This document shows positions 1 to 9,544 of a stretch of 64,000 bases of DNA, piece after piece (position 1 is the stretch's first letter; every line of letters begins with the position of its first letter). The notes under the pieces are model-generated. The model did no database searches, was not told where the DNA came from, and worked only from the letters and a program-made list of their open reading frames with translations. The translations under genes were made by a program, and so were the position numbers. The stretch spans positions 434,001-498,000 of the forward strand of contig NZ_VCPD01000001.1 of the NCBI RefSeq assembly GCF_005938215.1. The letters are read 5' to 3'. This DNA comes from Ruegeria sediminis (lineage in GTDB: Bacteria > Pseudomonadota > Alphaproteobacteria > Rhodobacterales > Rhodobacteraceae).

Positions 1-2
1 GC

Positions 3-1544
3 TGCGGCGATTGTTCGACGGTTTCGGCATGCATGGCGATCGAACCGCTCGAGACCGAGTTCGGGCGCAAGCGACGGATCAACCAATCCTCGTGCAACAA
101 GGATTTCTCCTGCGTCGAGGGGTTCTGCCCGTCATTCGTGACGATCACCGGCGCGACGCCGCGCCGGGTCAGGACAGCCGAGGTGGAAATCGATGTGAGC
201 CACCTGCCGGCGCCGGCGCACAGGGCCATCGATGGTTCATGGTCGATCCTCGTATCCGGCATCGGCGGCGCGGGCGTCGTCACTGTTGGTCAGACCCTGG
301 CCGTCGCGGCGCATGCGGATGGGTACTTCTCGTCGAACCTCGACATCACCGGGTTGGCGCAGAAATACGGCGCGGTCCACAGCCACATCAAGATCGCCGC
401 CCGCCCCGAGGACATGCGCGCCACCCGGATTGCCGCGGGCGAGGCGGATGCGCTGATCGGCTGCGATCTGGTCGTGGCCGCCGGCGACGAGGCGTTGTCC
501 AAGCTGACCGCCGGAAAATCGGTGGCCGTGACCGACACGACGGTGGTTCCGACTTCGGAGTTCTCGAAGAATCCCGACTGGCAGTTGAACGGTGGCGAAC
601 AGTTGGAACGCATGAACCGCATTCTGGGTGCGGATTCGCGCGGCCTGACGGCGCAGGACCTTGCGGAAAAGGTCATGGGCGACCGGGTTTTCGCCAACAT
701 GGTGCTGATGGGAGCATCCTGGCAGCAGGGCGGCATCCCGCTGTCGCTGGAGGCGATCCACCGCGCCATCGAACTGAACGGCGTCGCCATCGACCGAAAC
801 AAGCGGGCCTTTGACCTTGGCCGCCTGGCCTTCGCGGACCACAAGGCTGCGCGGCGGCTGACGGGAGAGGGCGCGCCGGTCGAGCTAGACGCCCATCGCG
901 AACAGTCCCTCGACGAGATCGTGGCGCGGCGTGTCGAGGAACTGAAAGCCTACAGGAACGACGCTTTCGCCCGCAGCTATGCCGACCGCATCGCCGAGGT
1001 ACGGGAAACCGGGCTGCCGGACAATGCCGTGGTGGCGGTCGCGCGGGGACTCTACAAGCTGATGGCAGTGAAGGACGAGTGGGAGATCGCGCGGCTTTAT
1101 TCCAAGCCCGAGTTCCGCAAGTCGCTGAACGAGACCTTCGAGGGGGACATGGAACTGACCTTCCATTTCGGCGCCTGGCCCTATGGCGGCACCGATCCGA
1201 AAACCGGCAAACCGGTCAAGGGACCGGTCAAGGGCAAAACGGCACTGCGGTTCTTTGCCTGGATGAATCGCCTGCGCGCGCTGCGCGGCACCATCCTCGA
1301 CCCGTTCCGCAACTCTGAGGAGACACGGATGGCCCGTGAGCTTCTCGCCGATTACCAGGCCGATATCGATTTCGCCATGGCCAATGCCTCTGCGGACAAT
1401 GCGCCCGCCATCGCCGAACTGCTGAACCTGCCCGAACAGATCCGCGGCTATGGTCACGTCCGCGAGCGTCACGCCGCGGCGGCGGGCCAGAAACGCGCTG
1501 AACTCCGCGCCGCAATTCTGGCCGGTGAGGCCAACGCCGCTTAA
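3..1544 (+). CDS. Indolepyruvate ferredoxin oxidoreductase, C-terminal part (5' end outside window)
   Basis: The reading frame is open from the first bases, so only the last 513 residues are present; full-length fused IOR proteins are roughly twice this size. The visible part starts in a cysteine-rich iron-sulfur region (CGDC, then further Cys at SSC and FSC..FC) and continues into the gamma-type 2-oxoacid oxidoreductase domain with [12 protein letters not shown] and [17 protein letters not shown]. Enzymes of this family oxidatively decarboxylate aryl- or branched-chain 2-oxo acids to acyl-CoA using ThDP and an FeS electron carrier. The ThDP-binding part would lie upstream of base 1. The gene is followed after 16 bases by a dihydroxy-acid dehydratase on the same strand, suggesting co-transcription. 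Family assignment is firm; the exact 2-oxo acid is not known. Confidence 0.9.
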   Translation, partial: CGDCSTVSACMAIEPLETEFGRKRRINQSSCNKDFSCVEGFCPSFVTITGATPRRVRTAEVEIDVSHLPAPAHRAIDGSWSILVSGIGGAGVVTVGQTLAVAAHADGYFSSNLDITGLAQKYGAVHSHIKIAARPEDMRATRIAAGEADALIGCDLVVAAGDEALSKLTAGKSVAVTDTTVVPTSEFSKNPDWQLNGGEQLERMNRILGADSRGLTAQDLAEKVMGDRVFANMVLMGASWQQGGIPLSLEAIHRAIELNGVAIDRNKRAFDLGRLAFADHKAARRLTGEGAPVELDAHREQSLDEIVARRVEELKAYRNDAFARSYADRIAEVRETGLPDNAVVAVARGLYKLMAVKDEWEIARLYSKPEFRKSLNETFEGDMELTFHFGAWPYGGTDPKTGKPVKGPVKGKTALRFFAWMNRLRALRGTILDPFRNSEETRMARELLADYQADIDFAMANASADNAPAIAELLNLPEQIRGYGHVRERHAAAAGQKRAELRAAILAGEANAA

Positions 1545-1560
1545 CCCCGAGGAGCCGAGC

Positions 1561-3432
1561 ATGAAACTGAGATCCGACAAGGTCACCGTGGGCGCCATGA
1601 ACACGGGCGCCCGAGCACTCTGGCGGGCTACGGGCACCCAGCCCAACGAGTTCGGGCGGCCGATCATCGGCATCGCCAATTCCTTCACCGAAATGGTACC
1701 GGGGCATGTACACCTGCAGGCGCTGGGCCGTCTGGTGGCCAAGGAAATTCGCGCCGCGGGCGGCGTTCCCAAGGAGTTCAACACAATCGCCGTCGATGAC
1801 GGCATCGCCATGGGGCATGAAGGGATGATGTATTCTCTGCCCAGCCGCGAGATCATCGCGGATGCGGTGGAGTACATGGCCAATGCCCATGCCATCGACG
1901 CGCTGATCTGCCTGTCGAATTGCGACAAGATCACCCCGGCCATGCTCATGGCCGCCAACCGACTGAACATCCCGACCATTTTCGTTTCGGGCGGGCCGAT
2001 GGAGTCGGGCAAATTCGACTACCGCGGCCAGACCCGGCGCATCGACGCGATCGACACGATCTACGTCGCGGGCGCACCGGACGCGACTCAGGCCGAGATT
2101 GACGCCGTCGAGGAAAGCGCCTGTCCGACCTGCGGTTCCTGCGCGCTGATGGGCACCGCCAACTCGATGAACTGCCTGACAGAGGCCCTTGGCATGGCCC
2201 TGCCTGGCAACGGCACCATCGTCGCAACCCATACCGACCGCGAGGATCTGTTTCGCATGGCCGCGCGCCGCATCGTCGCGATGGCCCACGCCTGGTACCG
2301 CGACGGCGATGACAGCGTGCTGCCGCGTTCCATCTGCTCGCGCGAGGGGCTGGAGAACGCCGTGCGCATGACAATGGCGATCGGCGGCTCGACCAACACG
2401 ATTCTGCACTTGCTGGCGGTGGCGCAGGAATCCGGCGTCGAATTCACCATCGACGATTTCGACCGGATCAGTCGGGACACCCCTTGCCTGTGCAAGGTCT
2501 CGCCCTCTGCCCACGAGGTCTTCATCGAGGACATGCACCGTGCCGGAGGCGTGATGGCGGTGGTGAACGAACTGGTGAAGGCAGGGCTTTACAACAGCGC
2601 AAATCCCACCGCACTCGGCAAGCCGGTGGCCGAGTATGCTGCGGAATGGGACATCACCGATCCCGGCAACGAGGCGGCGCTCAAGCTGTTTTCCGCGGGC
2701 CCCGGCGGTATCCGTTCGATCCGGGCCTTTTCGCAATCGAGCCGGTTCCGGGAACTGGACACCGACCGGGCAAACGGCGTGATCCGCAGCGCCGAACATG
2801 CCTTTACGCCGGATGGCGGCCTGGCGGTTCTGCGCGGCAATCTGGCGCCCGACAGCTGTGTGGTCAAATCCGCGGGCGTGCCTGAAGGTCTCTGGCGTTT
2901 CCGCGGCACCGCGATCGTCAGCGAGAGCATGGAAGAGGCACTGGAGAAGATCCAGAACGGAACGGTTCAGGCCGGTCACGTGGTGGTCATCCGCTACGAG
3001 GGTCCGCGCGGCGGTCCGGGGATGCGCGAGATGCTGACGCCCACGGGTATGCTCAAGGCGCGCGGGCTTGGCGACAAGGCGGCGCTGATCACCGACGGAC
3101 GGTTCTCGGGAGCGACTTCGGGCCTGTCGGTCGGCCATGTCTCGCCCGAAGCGGCCTCGGGTGGAGTGATCGGCCTCGTTCAGGACGGCGACCCGATCGA
3201 ATTCGACATCCGCGATCGCCGTGTGCATCTGGACGTGAGCGACGAAGAACTGGCGCGCCGCCGCGCCGAGATGAATGCCCGTGGCGACAAGGCATGGCGG
3301 CCGGCAAGCCGGGTGCGCGAGGTGTCCACTTCGTTGCGGGTCTATGGGCTGATGGCCGCGTCGGCCGACAAGGGCGGGGCGCGCGACACGGATCGTTTGG
3401 CCCGGCTCGAACGCATTGCAGCGCAAGCATGA
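1561..3432 (+). CDS. ilvD: Dihydroxy-acid dehydratase
   Basis: A 623-residue IlvD/Edd-family dehydratase, which turns 2,3-dihydroxy acids into 2-oxo acids (isoleucine/valine synthesis in the canonical case). The ATG at 1561 has GAGGAGC just upstream and the protein then begins like IlvD ([11 protein letters not shown], then [10 protein letters not shown] and VPGHVHL). Iron-sulfur cluster and metal residues are visible: VDDGIAMGH near 78-86, CDK at 121-123 and CPTCGSC at 188-194; [15 protein letters not shown] C-terminal sequence is also present as [11 protein letters not shown]. Length is normal for IlvD. It lies between a 2-oxoacid oxidoreductase and two 2-hydroxyacid dehydrogenases, so it may be a catabolic paralogue rather than the biosynthetic copy; this cannot be settled from the window. 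Confidence 0.88.
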   Translation: MKLRSDKVTVGAMNTGARALWRATGTQPNEFGRPIIGIANSFTEMVPGHVHLQALGRLVAKEIRAAGGVPKEFNTIAVDDGIAMGHEGMMYSLPSREIIADAVEYMANAHAIDALICLSNCDKITPAMLMAANRLNIPTIFVSGGPMESGKFDYRGQTRRIDAIDTIYVAGAPDATQAEIDAVEESACPTCGSCALMGTANSMNCLTEALGMALPGNGTIVATHTDREDLFRMAARRIVAMAHAWYRDGDDSVLPRSICSREGLENAVRMTMAIGGSTNTILHLLAVAQESGVEFTIDDFDRISRDTPCLCKVSPSAHEVFIEDMHRAGGVMAVVNELVKAGLYNSANPTALGKPVAEYAAEWDITDPGNEAALKLFSAGPGGIRSIRAFSQSSRFRELDTDRANGVIRSAEHAFTPDGGLAVLRGNLAPDSCVVKSAGVPEGLWRFRGTAIVSESMEEALEKIQNGTVQAGHVVVIRYEGPRGGPGMREMLTPTGMLKARGLGDKAALITDGRFSGATSGLSVGHVSPEAASGGVIGLVQDGDPIEFDIRDRRVHLDVSDEELARRRAEMNARGDKAWRPASRVREVSTSLRVYGLMAASADKGGARDTDRLARLERIAAQA

Positions 3433-3451
3433 CAGGACAAGGACCCAGAAC

Positions 3452-4393
3452 ATGACGAGGATAGTCACGCTTTCACGGGCTCTGCCCCTGCCGAAGATCG
3501 AGATAGCCGGCACACCGGTAGAGTTCGTTCCCGTCGCCTCGCCCAAGGACATCCCCCCGGAGGCCGAGGTGCATTGCACCACCTCCCTCGACCCCCTGCG
3601 GGCAAATGCGATCGCGGATCTGCCGGACAACGTCGGTCTTGTGGCCAATATCGGCGTCGGAGTGGACAATATCGACCTCGCCGCCGCGTCGGCACGCGGG
3701 ATCATCGTGTCGAACACGCCGGTCGTGACCGAAGACACCGCCGATCTGGCCTTTGCGCTGATCCTGGCAGCCTGCCGCCGCATTGGGCAGGCCGAAAGGT
3801 TCCTTCGCGGCGGTCATTGGACTGCCGTTGGCGCGGCGCCACCTCTTGGTGGGCGTGTGCATGGCAGGACGCTGGGGCTGGTGGGGTTCGGCGCCATCGC
3901 CCAGGCGGTAGCCCGGCGCGCGCGGGGTTTCGACATGGAAATCCTCTATTGGAACCGGACACGCAGGCCGGACGCGGAAAACGTTACCGGAGCTGCGTAT
4001 GAACCCGATCTGGATGCGCTGATGGGCCGATGCGACATCATCTCGGTCCATGCCGCTTTGGCTCCGGATACGCACAACCTGATCGATGCAAACCGCCTGA
4101 GCCGGGTCCGCCGCGGCGCGGTGCTGGTCAATACGGCGCGCGGCGGTCTTGTCGACGAAGCCGCCCTGATCGCGGCGCTCGAGGACGGCAGGCTTTCCGC
4201 CGCCGGTCTGGACGTGTTCGTGAACGAACCGCAAGTGGACCCGGGCTTGCTGGCGCGCGACGACGTGATCCTGACGCCGCATATCGGCAGCGCGACGGAT
4301 GCGTGCCGAACCGACATGGCGCGCCGGCTGTTGGCCAATGTCAGCTCGTTTCTGGAACATGGCCGGGTCATCGACCCGGTCAAGGCCAGTTGA
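3452..4393 (+). CDS. D-2-hydroxyacid dehydrogenase (NAD(P)-dependent, GhrB/hydroxypyruvate reductase type)
   Basis: A 313-residue member of the D-isomer-specific 2-hydroxyacid dehydrogenase family, which interconverts 2-oxo acids (glyoxylate, hydroxypyruvate, 2-ketogluconate and similar) and D-2-hydroxy acids. The Rossmann motif GLVGFGAIAQAVA lies at about 142-154, and the catalytic triad is visible as R230 (NTARGG), E259 (VNEP) and H277 (TPHIGS). The ATG at 3452 is chosen over an upstream in-frame codon at 3416 because family proteins start shortly before the first beta strand and because 3416 would lie inside ilvD. It follows ilvD by 19 bases and precedes an FMN hydroxyacid dehydrogenase by 32. 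Substrate is inferred only at family level. Confidence 0.88.
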   Translation: MTRIVTLSRALPLPKIEIAGTPVEFVPVASPKDIPPEAEVHCTTSLDPLRANAIADLPDNVGLVANIGVGVDNIDLAAASARGIIVSNTPVVTEDTADLAFALILAACRRIGQAERFLRGGHWTAVGAAPPLGGRVHGRTLGLVGFGAIAQAVARRARGFDMEILYWNRTRRPDAENVTGAAYEPDLDALMGRCDIISVHAALAPDTHNLIDANRLSRVRRGAVLVNTARGGLVDEAALIAALEDGRLSAAGLDVFVNEPQVDPGLLARDDVILTPHIGSATDACRTDMARRLLANVSSFLEHGRVIDPVKAS

Positions 4394-4425
4394 GGACAGG
4401 CCGAAATCACGACTGGAGGACCACA

Positions 4426-5601
4426 ATGCCCACGATGAATCTCGTTCCCGTCTCGGTCTCGGACTACAGGCGCATCGCCGAGCGCAAGCTGCCCCGCTTT
4501 CTGTTCGACTACGTGGATGGCGGCGCCTATGGCGAGGTGACGCTTGCGAGGAATGTCGCTGACTTTGCAGGGATCTCCCCTCGTCAGAGGGTCATGCGCG
4601 ACGTGTCCTCGGTCGATACATCCGCCAGCCTCGCCGGAACCGATTGCGCCATTCCGCTGGCACTGGCGCCGGTTGGCATGGGCGGCATGCTGGCCCGGCG
4701 CGCCGAGATCCAGGCCAAGCGCGCTGCCGATGCGGCGGGAGTCCCGTTCACCCTCTCGACCGTGTCGATCTGTTCGCTGGAAGAAGTGGCCGAGGTTTCC
4801 GACCGGCCGTTCTGGTTTCAGCTTTACATGCTCAGGGACCGGGGCGTGGTGACCGAGATTTTGAACCGGGCCTGGTCCGTGGGGGTTCGGACGCTGGTCT
4901 TCACCGTGGATCTCGCCGTCGTGGGTGAACGCTACCGCGACGTGCGCAACGGTATCGCCGGGGGCGCGTCCACCTGGGGCCGCCTGCGGGCCGGGCCGTT
5001 GTCCTACCTGTCGCATCCGCGCTGGCTCTGGGACGTGGGGCTGAAGGGCAAGCCGCATACGTTCGGCAATCTGGCCTCCTATGTACCCGCCGCCACGAAT
5101 CCGACGCAGTACCGCGACTGGGTAGGCCGACAGTTCGACGCCTCAGTCACATGGAAGGATATCGCGTGGCTGCGCGAGCAGTGGCAAGGCCAACTGATCA
5201 TAAAAGGCGTCCTGTCGCCCGAGGATGGCATAGCGGCGGCGCAGGCCGGGGCGGATGCGGTGGTCGTGTCGAACCACGGCGGGCGTCAGCTTGACGGGGT
5301 GGCCTCGTCCGTTTCGACCCTGCCGCGTGTGCGCGAAGCCGTGCCGGAACAGGTCTCGGTGCTGATGGACGGCGGCGTGCGCTGCGGCTTGGACGTGTTC
5401 CGTGCGGTGGCGCTTGGAGCCGACGGCGTGATGATCGGAAGACCCTGGGCTTATGCCGTAGCCGCGCGGGGCGAGGCCGGTGTCCGCGGTCTTCTGGAGG
5501 CTTTCGCGCGCGAAATGTCCGTCGCCCTGGCGCTGTGCGGTGTGACTTCGGTAGCGGAGGTGTCCCGCGATCTCTTGATCTTGGACAATGACAGGCACTG
5601 A
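4426..5601 (+). CDS. lldD: FMN-dependent L-lactate / alpha-hydroxyacid dehydrogenase
   Basis: A 391-residue FMN (S)-2-hydroxyacid dehydrogenase, the family of LldD, mandelate dehydrogenase and glycolate oxidase, which oxidise L-2-hydroxy acids to 2-oxo acids and feed electrons to the respiratory chain or oxygen. Conserved features are FDYVDGGAYGE near 27-37, PLALAPVGMGGM near 77-89, TVDLAVVGERYRDVRNG near 160-176, the flavin lysine K260 and the catalytic SNHGGRQLDG (H284, R287). The start is the ATG at 4426 with GGAGGA eight bases upstream; a longer frame extends upstream into the previous gene but has no family similarity. Last gene of the first plus-strand cluster. Lactate is the default substrate, not a proven one. 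Confidence 0.85.
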   Translation: MPTMNLVPVSVSDYRRIAERKLPRFLFDYVDGGAYGEVTLARNVADFAGISPRQRVMRDVSSVDTSASLAGTDCAIPLALAPVGMGGMLARRAEIQAKRAADAAGVPFTLSTVSICSLEEVAEVSDRPFWFQLYMLRDRGVVTEILNRAWSVGVRTLVFTVDLAVVGERYRDVRNGIAGGASTWGRLRAGPLSYLSHPRWLWDVGLKGKPHTFGNLASYVPAATNPTQYRDWVGRQFDASVTWKDIAWLREQWQGQLIIKGVLSPEDGIAAAQAGADAVVVSNHGGRQLDGVASSVSTLPRVREAVPEQVSVLMDGGVRCGLDVFRAVALGADGVMIGRPWAYAVAARGEAGVRGLLEAFAREMSVALALCGVTSVAEVSRDLLILDNDRH

Positions 5602-5962
5602 GCCCAACCAAGGGAAGCATCCGGGGTCGGGTGCGCGGCAGCGGCGCGAAAAGGTACGCAAAACCCGAAACCGACAGCTCAAAGGCGTTATCTTGGGTTT
5701 GGTTGGCGTGCGACCAACGAGCCGGAAACCGTGTCGCCGCTGACGTATCTCCGACGAATGCTGCCGGACAACCGGATAATCCGCATCGTGTGAACTTGTG
5801 ACGCGTTTCAGTTTGCCTGGGTAGCGAAAGGCAGAAATTGCGGGAAGCGCGTCGGAGAGCGGTCCGGCGACAGGTTGCGCCAAGCGAACGGTCCTCCGGC
5901 CTGCCGGAATCCTAGACCGGCGATTTGCCCGATTTCCGAAGCCGCGCGCCAGCGCAATCCGC
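5602..5962. other. Non-coding gap between convergent gene clusters
   Basis: About 360 bases lie between the end of the lldD-type gene and the end of the minus-strand dehydrogenase. I see no convincing gene and no clear hairpin with a T-run. Frames that cross it are low-complexity shadows without family signatures. It probably holds the 3' ends of both transcripts. Confidence 0.5.
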
Positions 5963-6868
5963 TCAAGTTTCCGGCAACTCGCCCACCGCGCCATCTTGGT
6001 CCAACAGACGACTGACGAACCGTTCCGCGTCTCCCGATGCAACCCGCTCCGCAAGAATGGCATGCAGGATTTTCGCGACTTCGGTGCCGGGCATGGCCTC
6101 ATCGGAGAACAGCTGCACCACGTAGCGCAGGTCCTTCTCCGCATTGGCGATCGTGAACCGGCTTCCGTCGAAATCGCCCTTCAGCGCGGGAGCGACCGCC
6201 TTTTCGAGCGTGCCCGATCGCGCGGCTCCCGCCGCCATCACGTCATAAAGCGCGGTCCAGTCGATGCCCTTGCGCCGCGCGGCGCCGAAGGCTTCGGCGA
6301 GCAGGATCATCGTCCCCTGCGACACGAAATTGTTGAGCAGCTTGGCGGTGTGCCCGGCCCCGACCTCGCCAAAGCGCCGCACCACCTTGGAATAGGTGCC
6401 GACGACCGCCTCGACCGCCGCGAAATCCTCGACCGCGCAGCCGACGAGAGAGGCAAGCTCGCCACGCTCGGCCTGCGGAGGGCCACCCGTCACGGGCGCG
6501 TCGGCGAACGCTGCGCCGGCCGCTGCCACGCGGGCGGCGACGCGTTCGGTCACCGCAGGGTCGGACGTCGTCGCGTCGATCCATAGCTTGCCGGGTCCGA
6601 GTACCGGAACGATATGCTCAGCCAGTTTCTCCACGGCGGGGCCGTCCGGCACGCAGGACAGGACGACATCACAAGCCGCGGCCAACTCGGCTGGCGTCGC
6701 GGCCTCGGCTGCGCCGTCCCTCAGCAGCGGCTCGATCGCTGTGCGGCTCCGGTTGGCGGTCACGGTCAGCGGATACCCCGCCCCCATGATACGCCGGGCC
6801 ATCCCCGCCCCCATCATGCCGAGGCCGATGAAACCCACGCGGAGATCGTTCGGTCGCCTGTTTGCCAT
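5963..6868 (-). CDS. NAD(P)-dependent beta-hydroxyacid dehydrogenase (HIBADH family)
   Basis: A 301-residue member of the 3-hydroxyisobutyrate dehydrogenase / tartronate-semialdehyde reductase family. The cofactor motif FIGLGMMGAGMA is at residues 13-24, the substrate loop DAPVTGGPPQAE at about 123-134, and the catalytic lysine is K176 in GAGHTAKLLNN. The start is the ATG whose first base is 6868, preceded by an AGAAGGG ribosome-binding site; an upstream in-frame extension would run into the dehydratase gene and looks non-coding. It lies 52 bases downstream of the pentonate-type dehydratase and should share its transcript, so it probably reduces or oxidises an intermediate of the same sugar-acid pathway. 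A second paralogue is encoded at 12188-13060. Confidence 0.85.
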   Translation of the reverse strand: MANRRPNDLRVGFIGLGMMGAGMARRIMGAGYPLTVTANRSRTAIEPLLRDGAAEAATPAELAAACDVVLSCVPDGPAVEKLAEHIVPVLGPGKLWIDATTSDPAVTERVAARVAAAGAAFADAPVTGGPPQAERGELASLVGCAVEDFAAVEAVVGTYSKVVRRFGEVGAGHTAKLLNNFVSQGTMILLAEAFGAARRKGIDWTALYDVMAAGAARSGTLEKAVAPALKGDFDGSRFTIANAEKDLRYVVQLFSDEAMPGTEVAKILHAILAERVASGDAERFVSRLLDQDGAVGELPET

Positions 6869-6920
6869 CTCAACCCTTCTCCCCGGTACGTTTTGGCTGT
6901 CACACAGTCTTGGCGGCGGC

Positions 6921-8702
6921 TCAGTGGTTGTCGCGCGGCAGGTCCTTTGCAACCCGCTGATAGGCCGTCGCCAGTTCCAGGCAGCCGCCATCGGCAAGCT
7001 GACCGACATTGGCGCGGTAGATTTCCTGCCACGGGGTCTGGTGCTTCAGCTCAGGCGCAGTCCACGCCTTGCGCCGCGCGTCCCATTCGGCGTCGTCCAC
7101 CAGCGCATCCATGCGCGCAGTGTTGAGGTCCAGCCGCACAGGGTCGCCGGTCTGCAGCAAGGCAAGACCGCCGCCCACTACCGATTCCGGCGATGCGTTC
7201 AGGATTGACGGGCTTTCCGACGTGCCGGATTGACGGCCATCGCCAACCGTAGGCAGATGGTTGATGCCGTTCCGGATCAGCGCATCGGGCGGCTGCATGT
7301 TCACAACCTCGGCCGAGCCGGGATAGCCGACGCAGCCGACGCCGCGGATGAACAGAATGCAGTTCTCGTCGATCCCGAGCGCAGGATCGTTGATCCGGTC
7401 GTGATAGTCCTCGGGCCCCTCGAACACGACCGCACGCGCCTCGTGAATGCCTTCCTGCCCTTTGCGGGACAGGAAACGGCGACGGAAATCCTCGGAAATG
7501 ACCGAGGTCTTCATCAGGGCGCTGTCGAAAAGGTTACCCGACAAGACGATGAAGCCCGCCTTCTCGCGCATCGGCGCTGCGACGGTCTTGATGACATCGT
7601 GGTCGAGGCTGCGCGCATCGCCCACCGAGTCCGCCACCGGCTTGCCGCTTACGGTCAGCGCGTCCGTGTGCAGATGGCCCGCCGCCATCAGTTCGCCCAT
7701 CACGGCCGGCACGCCGCCTGCCCGGAAAAAGCTTTCGCCCAGGTATTCGCCGGCCGGCTGCATGTTGACCAGCAGCGGCAGGTCATACCCGACCGTTTGC
7801 CAGTCCTTCACGTGCAGGTCCACGCCGGCATGGCGCGCGATCGCCTGAAGGTGCGGCGGCGCGTTGGTGGAGCCGCCGATCGCCGTGTTGACGCGGATCG
7901 CGTTCTCGAACGCCTTGCGCGTCAGGATCTGCGAGGGTCGCAGATCTTCATAGACCATCTCGACGATGCGTTTGCCTGTCAGGAACGCCATTTCCATGCG
8001 CTCGCGGAACGGCGCCGGGATGGCCGCATTGCCCGGCAGCGTCATGCCAAGCGCCTCGGCCATCGCGTTCATCGTCGACGCCGTGCCCATCGTGTTGCAA
8101 TGGCCCAGCGACGGCGCCGATGAGCAGACGCGGTCGATGAACTCGTCATAGTCGATCTTTCCTTCGGACAGCAGGCGGCGGCTTTCCCAGACGATCGTGC
8201 CAGACCCTGCCCTCTTGCCCTTGTACCATCCGTCGAGCATCGGACCGCCGTTCAGCGCGATGGCCGGCAGGTCAACGGTGGCCGCCCCCATCAGCATCGC
8301 CGGGGTGGTCTTGTCGCAGCCCGTGGTCAGCACGACACCGTCGATAGGGTAGCCGTGGATCAGTTCCACCAGGCCCAGATAGGCCAGGTTCCGGTCCAGC
8401 GCCGCGGTGGGCCGCTTGCCGGTTTCCTGAATCGGGTGAACCGGAAACTCGATCGGAATTCCACCCGCTGCACGTATGCCCGCCTTGATCCGATCCATCA
8501 GGAAAATGTGGATCTTGTTGCACGGCGCCAGGTCGCTGCCCGAATTGGCGATGCCGATGATAGGCAGGCCCGCCTGCAACTCGGCTCGGGTGAAGGTCGA
8601 ATTCTGATATCGTTCCAGATACAGCGCGGTCATTCCCGGGTTGTTCGGATTGTCGAACCACTCCTGCGAACGGAACCGCTTGTTTGCGCGCGTGTCGGAC
8701 AC
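6921..8702 (-). CDS. IlvD/Edd-family sugar-acid dehydratase (D-xylonate / L-arabinonate dehydratase type)
   Basis: A 593-residue dehydratase in the pentonate branch of the IlvD/Edd family. These [Fe-S] enzymes remove water from aldonic acids to give 2-keto-3-deoxy acids. Signatures include SGSDLAPCN near 53, CDKTTPAMLMGAA with the cluster cysteine, GGPMLDG, and GHCNTMGTASTMN with the second cysteine; length matches XylD/AraC-type enzymes and the N-terminus RSQEWFDNP is typical. Its partner genes across the divergent promoter encode a XylX-like FAH-family dehydratase and an aldehyde dehydrogenase, which together complete a Weimberg-like route, so pentonate is the favoured substrate. It is divergent from the GntR gene, with an operator candidate in between. 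The precise sugar acid remains unassigned. Confidence 0.85.
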   Translation of the reverse strand: MSDTRANKRFRSQEWFDNPNNPGMTALYLERYQNSTFTRAELQAGLPIIGIANSGSDLAPCNKIHIFLMDRIKAGIRAAGGIPIEFPVHPIQETGKRPTAALDRNLAYLGLVELIHGYPIDGVVLTTGCDKTTPAMLMGAATVDLPAIALNGGPMLDGWYKGKRAGSGTIVWESRRLLSEGKIDYDEFIDRVCSSAPSLGHCNTMGTASTMNAMAEALGMTLPGNAAIPAPFRERMEMAFLTGKRIVEMVYEDLRPSQILTRKAFENAIRVNTAIGGSTNAPPHLQAIARHAGVDLHVKDWQTVGYDLPLLVNMQPAGEYLGESFFRAGGVPAVMGELMAAGHLHTDALTVSGKPVADSVGDARSLDHDVIKTVAAPMREKAGFIVLSGNLFDSALMKTSVISEDFRRRFLSRKGQEGIHEARAVVFEGPEDYHDRINDPALGIDENCILFIRGVGCVGYPGSAEVVNMQPPDALIRNGINHLPTVGDGRQSGTSESPSILNASPESVVGGGLALLQTGDPVRLDLNTARMDALVDDAEWDARRKAWTAPELKHQTPWQEIYRANVGQLADGGCLELATAYQRVAKDLPRDNH

Positions 8703-8766
8703 TTTTCTGTTCCTTGCTCAGCCTGAACGGGCCCATCGGAATGCGCCCGAATTTCTGCCGGAACAG

Positions 8767-8791
8767 TTGCACAGTTCCGTATTTTGTGCAA
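8767..8791. promoter_or_regulatory. Inverted repeat in the divergent dehydratase/gntR promoter
   Basis: Perfect 7-bp arms TTGCACA (8767-8773) and TGTGCAA (8785-8791) are separated by 11 bases. It sits only 5 bp from the GTATAC box and between two divergent genes, so a regulator or promoter element is plausible. No binding protein can be assigned. Confidence 0.4.
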
Positions 8792-8796
8792 TGTAT

Positions 8797-8813
8797 TTTT
8801 GTATACAGAATAC
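8797..8813. promoter_or_regulatory. GntR-type operator box, copy 1
   Basis: The sequence TTTTGTATACAGAATAC recurs exactly at 18177-18193, also between a GntR gene and a divergent operon. The core GTAT-N5-ATAC is palindromic, and TGTATACA within it resembles known operators of FCD-type GntR regulators. It lies 16 bp before the proposed start of the plus-strand gntR gene and about 95 bp before the dehydratase start, so repression of both directions is likely. Confidence 0.65.
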
Positions 8814-8828
8814 CACACAGGTGAGTCC

Positions 8829-9521
8829 TTGCCCGAAAATCCTCAGCCCAACGATTACGCGATCCAGCGCATGACGCTGGCCGACAAGGTCGCGAACCGG
8901 TTGCGCGACTGGATCCTGACCGGAACCCTGCCCCCGGGACAGCCGCTGGTGGAAAGCGAGCTCGCCGCCCTGCTGGATGTTTCGCGCACCCCGACGCGCG
9001 AAGCCCTGCGCGTACTTGCCACGGAAGGACTGATCGAGATGCAGCCCAACCGCCGGCCGAAGGTTGCCGACCCGACGCTGGAAGACCTGCTTGCGCTGCT
9101 TGACGTCCATATCGAACTCGAGGCGCTTGGCAGCCGCATGGCCGCACAGAGGATCACTGCCGAAGAGCTTGACGCGCTCCAGGCCCTGCAAAAGGAAATG
9201 GAGAATTTCCCCGAGGACGGCGACCCGCTGGACTTCTTCCGGCTCGACATGGAACTGCATCAGCGGATCATGCAGGCTTCCGGCAACGCGCCGCTCTGCG
9301 CGACCCACGAACAGTACAACGGCCGCCTGTTCCGAGCCCGCTTCCTGTCGACCCACCTCAAACCTCGCCGCGCCGCATTGCTGGGTCAGCACGGCGCGGT
9401 TCTGGACGCGTTGCGCGACGGTGACGGCGAAAGGGCCAGCGCCATCATGCGCGAACACCTGGAGCAATTGAAAGCGAACACGACCGCCATCGCCGCCGAA
9501 CGCGCGTCGGGCGGCGCCTGA
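8829..9521 (+). CDS. GntR-family transcriptional regulator, FCD domain
   Basis: A 230-residue one-component regulator. An N-terminal winged helix-turn-helix (LADKVANRLRDWILTG, then ESELAALLDVSRTPTREALR) is followed by an all-helical FCD ligand domain with FRLDMELHQRIMQASGN. FCD regulators usually bind sugar acids or other organic acids and act as repressors. The start is uncertain: a TTG at 8829 has AGGTGA four bases upstream and is used here; an ATG at 8871 in the same frame is the alternative. It heads a plus-strand unit with the FAH-family dehydratase and an aldehyde dehydrogenase and diverges from the IlvD/Edd dehydratase. The identical operator box near the second GntR gene suggests the two regulators share sites. 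Confidence 0.9.
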   Translation: MPENPQPNDYAIQRMTLADKVANRLRDWILTGTLPPGQPLVESELAALLDVSRTPTREALRVLATEGLIEMQPNRRPKVADPTLEDLLALLDVHIELEALGSRMAAQRITAEELDALQALQKEMENFPEDGDPLDFFRLDMELHQRIMQASGNAPLCATHEQYNGRLFRARFLSTHLKPRRAALLGQHGAVLDALRDGDGERASAIMREHLEQLKANTTAIAAERASGGA

Positions 9522-9544
9522 ACAACATTCCCGAAAGGACGACT

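Noticed and set aside
1450..1560. Longer N-terminus of ilvD beginning inside the IOR gene
   Set aside because: The upstream frame overlaps the IOR coding sequence and has no similarity; the ATG at 1561 has a ribosome site and matches the IlvD N-terminus.
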